From positions 237,747,904-237,811,903 of the forward strand of contig CM077674.1 of assembly GCA_039707655.1 (NCBI GenBank): a stretch of DNA of 64,000 bases, in the 5' to 3' direction. The stretch comes from Elymus sibiricus. Taxonomy: Eukaryota > Streptophyta > Magnoliopsida > Poales > Poaceae. Positions 10,831 through 21,611 of this stretch are shown here, piece after piece. The notes under the pieces were generated by a model. The model ran no database searches, was not told the DNA's origin, and saw only the letters and a list, made by a program, of their open reading frames with translations. Both the position numbers and the translations under genes were made by a program. Each line of letters opens with the position of its first letter. Within the stretch, counting starts at the first letter, position 1.

Positions 10831-12836
10831 ACTATTTATGATTATATACCATAGCGCTAGCACACTCAACTAATCTCACTCCAGTATGTATGAACTGAAC
10901 ATGTGCAATCTGGTTTACCAATAGCGCACGGTTCATTCACGAAAGCCATGTGCCGTACCAAACCATGGCCGACGACACCCTACTCTGCACGATGTGAGTC
11001 GTGCGTTCTGATTGGCCAGAACCCAAACCTCGCGGATCATATGTCTGCACCGTAGGATGCACCCAGATCGAACGACAATCCTTGTCCCTTTCACCACCAC
11101 ATGCAGTTGCAGTTGGGATTTGATTTATATGCACTTAATGCCAGGTAAATGCAAAAAAGGCTTAAATATAGAAAATGAGCCGTGAAATGCATCAGAAAAT
11201 CAAACCTATTGTATAATGGTGATTGCCTACCGTGAGAAAAATTTCGAGGAGAAACGGTGAAGTCACCGTCTATAGGAGTTCGAATTGTCACGTCTCCTTT
11301 TGGAAACTATGATGCTTCTTGTGAGATGCTCTGGTTTCCAAGGAGCAATCATCGCAACTTGTGCCAAACTTTACCAATTTTTTGCCATGGGGTCTTGAGA
11401 GCATGCCATGGTGACACACCAATTTTCATGATTTTTGGACTCCATCTACATTTCCTGTAATTAAAATACCAATAAACCCTACGCCGGTGGCCGCGTCTCA
11501 CATCTTACATGTTTGCAAATTCTTCACATTCCTTGGACAATGAATGAAAACATGCAAAGCGACACTGAAATGATTTTTTAGACCTTCGTTGCCAAAACCT
11601 ACATGTAGGTGCCATTGGGATTTTATTTATATGCACTAAATGCATGGTAAATGCAAAAAATGCTTAAATATTGCAAACGAGCCCTGAAATGCGTCAGAAA
11701 ATCAAACCCAGGGGTAGGATGGTGGTTGCGTAATGTGGAAAAAAATAGAGGCAAAATGATGAAGTCATCGGTGACTGGAGATCGAATTGCCATGTCTCCT
11801 TTTGGAAACGATGATCCTTCTAGGGAGGTGCTCCGGTTTCCAAGGAGCGATCATCGTAACTTGTGCTAAACTTTCCAAAAAAATTCCACTAGTTCTTGAT
11901 ATCACGCCACGATGAGACAACGATTCTCGTGATTTTTGGAGTCCATCCGCATTTCCTGTAATTAAATTACCAACAACACATACGCCCGTGGCGACTGGCC
12001 TGTAGCCGAAATGTTTGAAATTTGTTCCCATTCCTTGGACAATGAATGAAATCATGCAAAGCAACACGCAAATGATTTTTCAGACCTTCTTGCCAAGACC
12101 CACATGTAATTGCACTTGGGATTTGATTTATATGGACCAAATGCATGGTAAATGCGAAAATAGCTTTAAAATAGCAAGCGAGACCCAAAACGCGTCAGAA
12201 AATCAAAACTAGGGTGTAATGGCCATTGCGAATCTTAGGAAAAATGTTGAGGCAAAAGGATGAGGCCACGTCTTCATTTGAAAATTGCCACATATTCATT
12301 TCAAATGAAATTATTCTGCTCCTTGATGCACATGTTTACCGATAACACATGGTTCACTCGCGGAAGCCGTGTGCCTACCAAACTGTGGCCGACGACACCT
12401 TACTGTGCATGATGTAAGTCATGCATTCTGATTGGCTAGAACCCAAACCCCACGGATCGTAAGTCTGCATCGTAGGATGCACCCAGATCGAACGACAATC
12501 CTAATCCCTTTCATCACCACATGCACTTGCAGCTAGGATTTGATTTATATGCACTATATGCTGGTAAATGCAAAAAATGGCTTAAATATAGCAAACGAGC
12601 CATGAAATGCACCAAAAAATTAAACCTAGCGTATAATGGTGATTGCCTACAATGGGAAAAATTTCGAGGACAAACGGTGAAGTCACCGACTATTGGAGTT
12701 TGAATTATCACGTCTCCTTTTGGAAACTATGATGCTTGTTGTGAGATGCTATGGTTTCCAAGGAGCGATCATCACAACTTGTTCCGAACTTTACAAAAAA
12801 AATTCCACGGGGTCTTGAGAGCATGCCACGATGATA
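10831..12836 (+). repeat. Higher-order tandem repeat of CACTA A, left part
   Basis: A unit of about 1417 bp starts near 10923 (GCACGGTTCATTCACG) and again near 12340 (CACATGGTTCACTCGCGG). Inside the first unit, subunits of about 502 bp start near 11099, 11603 and 12103, the third being short. Each begins with GGGATTTGATTTATATG-like sequence and carries TTTCCAAGGAGC and CATTTCCTGTAATTAAA. The array is interrupted by the Athila-like element at 12837 and resumes at 19933. No coding signal is visible. Confidence 0.8.
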
Positions 12837-14252
12837 TGATAACCCACAAGTATAGGGGACCGCAATAGTTTTCGAGGGTAGAGTATTCTGCCCAAATTTA
12901 TTGGTTCGACACATGGGGAGCCAAAGAATATTTGTAAGTATTAGCAGTTGAGTTGTCAATTCAACGACACCTAGAGATTAAATATCTACAGCAGAGTGAT
13001 CAGTAGCACAGTAGTATGATAGCTTGATAGCAGTAGCAATAATAGTAGCAGCAGCAGTAACAGTAACTACAGTGATTTTGTAGCAGTTGTAACCGTAGCA
13101 ACAACAGTAATAACTTAGCAAAGATCAATATGTGAAAAACTCGTAGGCATTGGATTAGTGACTTATGTTGGATGACATTTATCTTGTAACAGTTATAACC
13201 TAGGGTGACACAGAACTAGCTCCAATTCATCAATGTAATGTAGGCATGTATTCCGTATATAGTCATACGTGCTTGCGATAAGAACTTGCATGACATCTTT
13301 TGTCCTACCCTCCCGTGGCAGCGGGGTCCATAAGGAAACTAAGGGATATTAAGGCCTCCTTTTAATAGAGAACCGGATCAAAGCATTAACACATGGTGAA
13401 TACATGAACTCCTCAAACTACGGCAATCACTGGAAAGAATCCCAATTATTGTCACATTAGGGTATGCGGATCATAACACGTAGCAGGTGCATATAACTTG
13501 CAAGATCAGATCAAGAACTCAAATATAATCATGGAAACATAATAGGTTCAGATCTGAAATCATGGCACTCGGGCCTAGTGACAAACATTAAGCATAACAA
13601 AGTCATAGCAACATCAATCTCAGAACATAGTGGGTACTAGGGATCAAGCCCTAACAAAACTAACTCGATTACATGATAGATATCATCCAACCCGTCACCG
13701 TCCAGCAAGCCTACGAAGGAATTACTCACTCCCAGTGGTGAGCATCATGAGATTGGTGATGAAGAAGGGTTGTTGATGAGGACGGTGATGAATCCCCCCT
13801 CTCCGAAGCCCCGAACGGACTCCAGATCAGCCCTCCCGATGAAGAACAGGAGGTGGCGGCGGCTCCGTCTCGTGAAATGTGATAAAACTTTCTCTCCTAT
13901 TTTTCTCTCCAAAAATAGGAATTTATAGTCCGGAGATTAGGTCGGCGGAGCCACGAGGGCCCCATGAGGTACCACAGCATGCCTGGGGGGCTGGCGCGCC
14001 CTGGTGCCTCGTGGGTCCTGGGTGGCCCCCCTCTGGTAGTTCTTCGTTCCAATATTTTTTATTTATTCAATAAAAAATCTCCTGAAAGTTTCATCCAATT
14101 CCGAGAACTTTTATTTCTGCACAAAAACAACACCATGGCAATTCTGCTGTAAACAGCGTCAGTCCAGGTTAGTTCCATTCAAATCATGCAAATTAGGGGG
14201 CCAAAACAAGGGCAAAAGTGTTTGGAAAAGTAGATACATTGGAGATGTATCA
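12837..14252 (-). repeat. Athila-like 3' LTR (left copy), 1416 bp
   Basis: It matches 18553-19932 along its length, with scattered substitutions. It retains a 37-bp segment (13704-13740) that is missing from the other LTR. The outer end is TGATAACCCACAAGTATAGG in plus orientation. Confidence 0.9.
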
Positions 14253-14266
14253 ACTCCCCCAAGCTT
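14253..14266 (-). other. Polypurine tract of the Athila-like element
   Basis: Read on the minus strand this is AAGCTTGGGGGAGT, immediately before the LTR start TGATACATC. A similar purine run (TAAGATTGGGGGAGT on the minus strand, about 16368-16382) could be a second, internal tract. Confidence 0.8.
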
Positions 14267-16399
14267 AAACCATTGCTTGTCCTCAAGCAATTCAGTTGAC
14301 AAACTGAAAGTGATAAAGAAAAACTTTTACAAACTCTTTTGTTCTTGTTTCTATATATGCTTAAATAGCAACCATGTTTTCAATAGTGATCATAACTAAC
14401 CACACTCATGATAACTCTTAGAAACTATATTCACTCATATCAATGGCATAATCAACTAGCGAGCAATAATAAGATATATTAAATGTCAACACTTTGTCAA
14501 AATGATCATGATATAATATGACAACAATGGTATCTCACTAGCTCTTTCTGAGACCGCAAAACATAAATGCAGAGCATCTCCAAAGTTCAAGCAGCGACTA
14601 AACATTGTAATTCATGGTAGAAGAGATCTAGTCATGCTAACACACAACATCAACTATTCACAATGCATGGGAATGATAATAGTGCTCTTAGGTCGGGTGC
14701 TTATGTAAGAAGGTGATGACTCAACATAAAAATAAATAGAAAGGCCCTTCACAGAGGGAAGCATGGATTTGCAGTGGTACCAGAGCTCAGGGTTTTAAAA
14801 TCAGAGATAAATTTAATTTTGGGAGGTATGCTTTTCCTATCAACGTTATGACCGAGGGTATTCAATATCTTCCATGCTAAACACATTATAGGTGGTTCCC
14901 AAACAAAAAATAAAATTATACTCCCCTTCATTAAGATATTGTTTCTTTCCGCGGGAGTACTCCCCTTCATTAGGATTTTTATCCTTCCGTGAGAGATTTG
15001 CTTTTTGCTTTTTCATTATTTTTGCATTTCTACAATTTTGACATTTTAGCATTTTAGCAATTCGGGACTGGGCATCCCTATCACCAACCATTCTCTTGTG
15101 CAATGACAAGTTAATAAACACTCATCGTGAGAATAACACACTTAGCATGGAACATATTGACCGCCCCCTATCGCTCCATGAGCGGTACGAGCACACAAAA
15201 TAGATGTTCATTTGAATATTTTAGAGTTGGCACATGCAAATTTACTTGGAACGGTAGGGTAATACCGTATATTGGTAGATATAGTGGACTCATATGGAAA
15301 AACTGGTTTAAGGGTTTTGGATGCACAAGCAGTGTTCCCGCTTAGTACAAGTGAAGGCTAGCAATTTAGATTGAGAAGCGACCAGCTAGAGAGCGAATAC
15401 GGTCATAAACATGCATCATAAATAATCGTCATTGAATGCTAGCATGAGTAGGATACAGACACCATGAACATAAATATCATTGAGGCTATGTTGGTTTTGA
15501 ATCAACTACATGCATGAACATATGCCAAGTCAAGCCACTTGAAACATTCATAGGAGGATACCATATCATCATACTACATCATAATCATTTTAATGCATGT
15601 TGACACTCAAGATAAATCATTATCCACTCCTAGCTACTTAAGCATGGCATGAGCAACTATAATCTCTAACGGTCATCATAAACATGTTTAATCATGACAT
15701 GCTGAATCATGGATACTGAGTTAAACATATTTACAAAAACAAAAACAAGTTGAGTTCATACCTGCTTTTCCCTGCCACAGTCACTTCATCAAATCATCAT
15801 CATTATTGCCTTTCACTTGCAAAACTGAATGATATGAAAATAATAATAGTGCAAGAGTGTTGTGGACTAAGCTGGAATATGCAAGCATTTTATTCAAAGG
15901 AGATGACAGGGTAAAATGGGTTCTTTGTTAGATCAACAATAATGCATATGAGAGCCACTCAACACTTTCATCATGGTCTTCTCCTCACAATGACTCAACA
16001 AAAGAAAAGAATTTCAGAGAAACACACTAAAATATTTTTGGAGTTTTTTGTTTTTCCTGAAGAAAGCAAAATAATAAAGAAGAAAACAAAAACAAGAAAA
16101 ACTATTTACACGAGAAAGCTCCCAACAAGTAAAAGAAGAAACGAGAAATATTTTTGGGTTTTCTTTTACTACTACGAAAGTACGACTAATTAAGCTAGAA
16201 AGAAAAACCGAAAATAAGCGAGAAATATTTTTGGTTTTTCTAAAGTTTTCAAACACACAAGAAGAAAGCAAGAAAATAAAACTAGGATGATACATGAAAA
16301 AGTATGAACACCGACAACTGAAATGAAATGCATGAATATGAATGTAATGTCAGTGTGAAATACGTACTCCCCCAATCTTAGGCTTTTGTCTAGCTTGGT
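14267..16399 (-). other. Non-coding 3' internal region of the Athila-like element
   Basis: This is AT-rich sequence with no sustained open frame that looks protein-like. The stretch 16000-16300 is rich in AAGAAA/TTTTTC and gives low-complexity frames on both strands. I see no gene here. Confidence 0.6.
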
Positions 16400-17092
16400 C
16401 TATGGCCATGGCTGCCCTAGATAATAATCAAAATGGTAGCTTGTGGAGGCATTCTGGGTCGCCTCTTCGGCCTGCCGCGCGGCCTCGATAGCTACATTAT
16501 ACTCATGCACCTTGCTCTCTGCTAGACAATATCTCCTTTTGTTCTGAAAATCAAAGAGAGTAGGAGCAGGCAAAACAACATACACAGGTCGGCATCTGTC
16601 AAAAATCAATTTGTACTCATAAGGTTGTTCAGTGCTTTTCAAAAACTTATGTTCTCGCATCGCTTCAGCATTCAAATATTTATAAGGTATGATGGGATCA
16701 TTGAATTTGGGCGACACTCCTATCCGTGTTGCTAAACGGGAAGCATAAATCCCTCCATACAAATCACCATTACTCGCATTACGCTGCAGCCTACGTGCAA
16801 TAATAGCCCCAAGATTATAAGACTTGTCACCAGTAAAAGCTGTATGAATGAGACTCGGGTCAGGGGCACAAAGTGCACTACCACCCTGCTTGCCAACTAC
16901 GCAATTTCCATTGAAGAGTGCAAAATACCAGATAGCGGGAAAATGAATGCTACTAATCCTAGCTTGCGTAACTCCCCTGTCTTCACCATTGCAAAGACTA
17001 GTAAGAAATAACTCATACTCAAATGGTTGTGGTTCACCTAATGAGCCCCAACAAGGAATTTTGCATGCATCACAAAACTCTTCTAGAGACAT
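16400..17092 (-). CDS. Athila-type retrotransposon ORF fragment, 230 aa
   Basis: This open frame contains motifs I recognise from Athila-lineage ORFs in grasses: MSLEEFCDACKIPCWG near the start, then RGVTQARISSIHFPAIWYF, DKSYNLGAIIARRL and YGGIYASRLATRIGV. The first Met is unlikely to be the original start. Upstream on the minus strand (17093-17640), related pieces such as LFRKLYGDM and IFEREVLREG can be read in broken frames, so this is the surviving part of a longer ORF. The biochemical role of this Athila ORF is not established; it sits where gag or an accessory protein is expected. It ends at a TGA or TAA near 16400, followed by the purine-rich run at about 16375. Confidence 0.7.
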   Translation of the reverse strand: MSLEEFCDACKIPCWGSLGEPQPFEYELFLTSLCNGEDRGVTQARISSIHFPAIWYFALFNGNCVVGKQGGSALCAPDPSLIHTAFTGDKSYNLGAIIARRLQRNASNGDLYGGIYASRLATRIGVSPKFNDPIIPYKYLNAEAMREHKFLKSTEQPYEYKLIFDRCRPVYVVLPAPTLFDFQNKRRYCLAESKVHEYNVAIEAARQAEEATQNASTSYHFDYYLGQPWP

Positions 17093-18062
17093 AGTATAAA
17101 ATTTCTCATAGAGGTGAAATATAACTATAGATGTGTGCGGGTAGTAAACAAAATTTCGAGTGAAGGTACGAGTAAGGTTGTGATACTATGATGGCTTATC
17201 TGCGATAAAAGCGAAGAGACCGGCATTGTGAATATATTGGTCGAATTCTTCCTTGATGCCTATCTCCAACATGAACTCATCGCTTGGCCATCGACATGAT
17301 TGGGTGTCGGCATCTCATACTGAACTTGCCCTTGGTTCCTCATATGATTGGTGTGCTGAGCTTTCACCTAAGGATGCTTCAGAGGACCTTCTCCTCGAAG
17401 AACTTCTCTCAAAAATACTCATGTCTCCGTACAATTTTCTGAAATTTTTGGGACACAAAATGACATCAATAAAACTTAACAAGATTGATAGCAACTACTC
17501 ATATGGATGTCCAGAGGCTATATCAAGCATTCAAACTACTTGGAACGCAAAGAATTCAACATGCAAGCTCATTTTTAGTAGCACCAAGAGCAACTAATTA
17601 TGCAAGATATAATCCACTAGAACAAAAACCAATTGGAGCAATGGGGGTGTCACATACCAAGGAGCAATACCCAAAACAGTTTCAGAAACGGAGCTCCGAG
17701 CAAAGAGATCAAAAATTTTGTGTGTGAGAGCAAGAACATGGGAGAGAGAGCAACCAGATTTTTTTTGCTAGAGGTAAGAGATGAAGTGAGCTAAAGAGAT
17801 AAGGGAGTGGGGCCCCATGGGGCCCACAAGCCACCACGGCGCGACAGGGGGCTGGCGCGCCCTGGTGCCTCGTGGGCACCTGGGGCACCCCCCTGGGGTG
17901 GTTCCAGTGCCAAAAATTCTTAAATATTCAACAAAAAATCCATGTTAAAATTTTATTGCATTCTGAGCACTTTTATTTCTGGGTACTTTTTTATTGCACG
18001 GATAATTTAGAAAATAGGATAATCATGCCTTTTTATTTTATTTAACTAAGAAGAATATAAAA

Positions 18063-18483
18063 CTAAAAGTGGGTATAGAAAGTTGTGCTTACTAAATTCA
18101 TCGACCACATGCCCCCCAAAAGAATCTTTATTGGGTGTTTCAACTCTAGTAGGAGAGATAGGCATATCAAGTGAATCACAATTCTAAGTAGTTTCAGCAT
18201 TTTCAATTTCTTTAACTCTATCAAGTTGTTCAGTAAGAAATTCACCAAGTGGCATAGGCATATCAGGCAAAGTACTAGCATCATCATGAATATCATTCAT
18301 AGCAGAAGTACCATCATCAATAACTTGCGACATATCAGGATTACTAGTAGGTGGTGGTGTTGCAAGTCTACTCAAAATAGAAGGTGAATCAAGTGCAGAG
18401 CTAGATGGCAATTCATTACCTCCCCTCGTCCCAGAGGGAACGATTTGAGTCTTAGCGTCTTTCAGATTCTTCATAGTGATCAA
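18063..18483 (-). pseudogene. gag: Athila-like gag N-terminal fragment
   Basis: The frame starts at 18483 (MITMKNLKDAKTQI) and continues with GTRGGNELPSSSALDSPS and DASTLPDMPMPLGEFL, a leader typical of Triticeae Athila-like elements. A stop follows ENAETT near 18184, and the frame reopens as MPISPTRVET. It lies just inside the 5' LTR and primer-binding site on the minus strand, as expected for gag. It is too short and broken to make a working capsid. Confidence 0.65.
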
Positions 18484-18525
18484 CAGATATAAATCCCAAG
18501 TGACTTAGCAAATAAAGCTATGCTT

Positions 18526-18541
18526 CCCTGCAACGGTGCCA
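18526..18541 (-). other. Primer-binding site, tRNA-Asp type
   Basis: The minus strand reads TGGCACCGTTGCAGGG, close to the TGGCGCCGTTGCCGGGG primer site of Athila elements, 11 bp inside the 5' LTR. Two or three mismatches are consistent with age. Confidence 0.75.
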
Positions 18542-18552
18542 GTAAAAGGTCT

Positions 18553-19932
18553 TGATAACCCACAAGTATAGGGGATCGCAACAGTTTTTGAGTGTAGAGT
18601 ATTCAGCCCAAATTTATTGATTCGACACAAGGGGAGCCAAAGAATATTTGTAAGTATTAGCAGTTGAGTTGTCAATTCAACCACACCCGGTGACTAAATA
18701 TCTCAAGCAGAGTGATCAGTAGCACAGTAGTATGATAGTTTGATAGCAGTTGCAATAAAAGTAACCGCAGCAGTAACAGTAACAACTGTGATTTCATAGC
18801 AGTTGTAACCGTAGCAACAACAGTAGCAACTTAGCAAAGATCAATATGTGAAAAACTCGTAGGCATTGGATCGGTGACTTATGTTGGATGACATTTATCA
18901 TATAATAGTTATAACCTAGGGCGACACAGAACTAGCTCCAATTCATCAATGTAATGTTGGCATGTATTCCGTATATAGTCATACGTGCTTGAGATAAGAT
19001 CTAGCATGACATCTTTTGTCCTACCCTCCCACGGCAGCGGGGTCCATAAGGAAACTAAGGGATATTAAGGCCTCCTTGTAATAGAGAACCGGAACAAAGC
19101 ATTAACACATGGTGAATACATGAACTCCTCAAACTATGGTAAATCACAGAAAAGAATCCCAATTATTGTCACATTGGGGTATGCGGATCATAACACGTAG
19201 CAGGTGCATATAACTTGCAAGATCGGATCAAGAACTCAAATATAACCATGGAAACATAATAGGTTCAGATCTGTAATCACTGCACTCGGGCCCTAGTGAC
19301 AAGCATTAGGCATAGCATTTTAGTCATAACAACATCAATCTCAGAACATAGTGGGTACTAGGGATCAATCCCTAACAAAACTAACTCGATTACATGATAG
19401 ATATCATCCAACCGATCACCATCTAGCATCATGAGATTGGCGATGAAGAAGGGTTGTTGATGATGACGGTGATGAATCCCCCTCTCCGGAGCCCCGAACG
19501 GACTCCAGATCAGCCCTCCCGATGAAGAAGAGGAGGTGGCGGTGGCTCCATCTCGTGAAACGTGATAAAACTATCTCTCCTTTTTTTTTCCGAAAATAGG
19601 AATTTATAGTCCAGAGATTATGGTCAGTGGAGCCACGAGGTCCCCACGAGGTACCACGGCGCGCCTGGGGGGGCTGGCGTGCCCTGGTGCCTCGTGGGCC
19701 CAGAGTGGCCCCCTCTGGTAGTTCTTCGTTCCAATATTTTTTATTTATTCAATAAAAATTCTCCCGAAACTTTTGTCCAATTTCGAGAACTTTTATTTCT
19801 GCACAAAAATAACACCGTGGCAATTCTGCTGAAAACAGCATCAATCCGGGTTATTTCCATTCAAATCATGCAAATTATGGAACAAAACAAAGGCAAAAGT
19901 GTTTGGAAAAGTAGATACATTGAGATATATCA
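18553..19932 (-). repeat. Athila-like 5' LTR (right copy), 1380 bp
   Basis: It matches 12837-14252. It lacks 37 bp present in the partner; the loss falls between two AGCA words (junction near 19425). It ends GTAGATACATTGAGATATATCA in plus orientation, with small differences from the partner. Confidence 0.9.
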
Positions 19933-20860
19933 TGACACACCGATATTCATGATTTTCGGACTCCATCTGCATTTCCTGTAATTAAAATACCAACAAACCC
20001 TACGCCGCTGGCCGCGTCTCACATCCGACATGTTTGCAAATTCTCCCCATTCCTTGGACACTGAATGAAAACACGCAGAGCAACACAGACATGATTTTTT
20101 TAGACCCTCATTGCGAAAACCCACATGTAGGTGCCATTGGAATTTGATTTATAAGCACTAAATGCATGGTAAATGCAAAAAATGCTTAAATATAGCAAAC
20201 GAGCCCTGAAATGCATCAGAAAGTCAAACCTAGGGTAGGATGGTGGTTGAGCTCATGGAAAAAATTAGAGGTAAAACGAATAAGTTACTAGCAGCTGGAG
20301 ATCGAATTGCCATGTCTTCGTTTGGAAACCATGATCCTTCTTGTGAGGTGCTTCGGTTTCCAAGGAGTGATCATCGTAACTTGTGCTAAACTTTACCAAA
20401 AAATTCCACTAGGTCTTGAGATCATGCCACGATGACACAACAATTTTTGTTATTTTCCGAGTCCATCCGCATTTCCTGTAATTGAATTACCAATAACACA
20501 TACGCCCGTGGCCGCGTCTTGTAGCCGAAATGTTTGAAAATTATTCCCATTCCTTGGACAATGAATGAAAACATGCAAAGTGGGACACAAATGATTTTTT
20601 CAGACCTTCTTGCCAACACCCACATGTAGTTGCACTTGGGATTTGATTATATGCACTAAATGCATGGAAAATGCAAAAATAGCTTAAAAATAGCATACAA
20701 GACCCAAAATGTGTCAGAAAAACAAAACTAGGGTGTAATGGCCATTGCAAACCGTGGAAAAAATGTTGAGGCGAAAGGATGAGGCCACTCCATTGAAAAT
20801 TGGCACGTGTTCATTTCAAACGAAATTACGCTGCTTCTTGATGCATAGGTCTAACGATAG
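19933..20860 (+). repeat. Higher-order tandem repeat of CACTA A, right part
   Basis: It continues the unit interrupted at 12836. Subunits recur near 20127 and 20625, and the next unit boundary (CACATGATTCACTTGTCG) is near 20857. Subtracting the insertion plus target repeat (7101 bp) places this boundary 1416 bp after the one at 12340, the same period as the previous unit. Confidence 0.8.
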
Positions 20861-21611
20861 CACATGATTCACTTGTCGAAGCCGTGTGCCTACCTAATCA
20901 TTGCACACGGGTTCATAGATGCAACCGTTTGCATAGATCTTTTCCGCGCGGCGACCAGCGCTCTTTTTTCACCTTTTCCACCCAAGCCGCCAACACCCCC
21001 ACCCGCCCGCCCCTGTTTCACCCCAACAGTCCACATTTTTTACCCAAACTCTATCGCCAGCTCCCCTCCCCCAGATCCACACCAGAACCGTTTCCGGCAC
21101 CGGCGTGCTCAACCCGGCCGTGTGCGATGTGCCGATGTGCCGGTTCTTCGGTGTCAACCCAACCTTCGCTGCCATTCCCAACACGCAGCCACCCATGGCT
21201 CGCCATCTTCGTTAGCTCGCCAACCGCCCTCGAGCATATCGATCCTGTAACCCTTGCCTCTCCTGGCGGGTTTGCACAAAAACTTGTCAGTTACTGATCT
21301 CCATCGCGGTGAGGCCTATTTCCTTGCGATCCCTTTTTCTATTTGGTTCAGTATGTTCCCAAATTGGATATAATATACAATGAAGAGTGTATATATGTTC
21401 ATTATCTACCTTCCAAACTAGTACATATAAGCCATATTTGTTCCAATTAGTTATTGTCGATTTATAGATCTTAGGCTCCTGAGTCACACAAAATGAACAA
21501 ATTAGCCCTACATCTTTGAAATTATTACAGGCCATGTTTAGATAGCTTGCTACCAAGTTGTTAGATTTATGCTTACCCCCCTTTTCTCAATTTTGGATTT
21601 TTCCTCTCTAG
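20861..21611 (+). promoter_or_regulatory. 5' region of the second CACTA A gene, probable leader with intron
   Basis: A GCACACGGGTT-like word (about 20903) is followed by a C-rich leader (20940-21250). An AT-rich stretch then ends TTTTTCCTCTCTAG immediately before ATG at 21612, a good splice acceptor. This suggests a non-coding first exon and an intron in the leader. Open frames in the C-rich part look compositional. Confidence 0.5.

Larger units (their letters stand above)
12837..19932 (-). mobile_element. Athila-like non-autonomous Ty3/gypsy LTR retrotransposon
   Basis: Two direct LTRs (12837-14252 and 18553-19932) enclose about 4.3 kb. On the minus strand each LTR begins TGATACATCTCC-like and ends GTGGGTTATCA. 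A primer-binding site (18526-18541) and a purine tract (14253-14266) fix the orientation. Only gag-like and Athila-type ORF fragments are present and no reverse transcriptase is seen, so it depended on other elements. Flanking 5-bp repeats are TGATA (12832-12836) and TGACA (19933-19937), four of five matching. It sits in the second unit of the host tandem repeat. Related Triticeae families (Sumana/Sumaya/WHAM group) are a guess from memory. Confidence 0.88.

Noticed and set aside
10923..20860. CRISPR-like or satellite array
   Set aside because: Units are long (about 0.5 and 1.4 kb), contiguous and within a transposon. There are no short regular spacers and no sign of a genomic satellite.
20864..21297. 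C-rich open frames before the tnpA-like start
   Set aside because: Two plus frames and a minus frame are open together. The region fits a leader exon better than a coding sequence.
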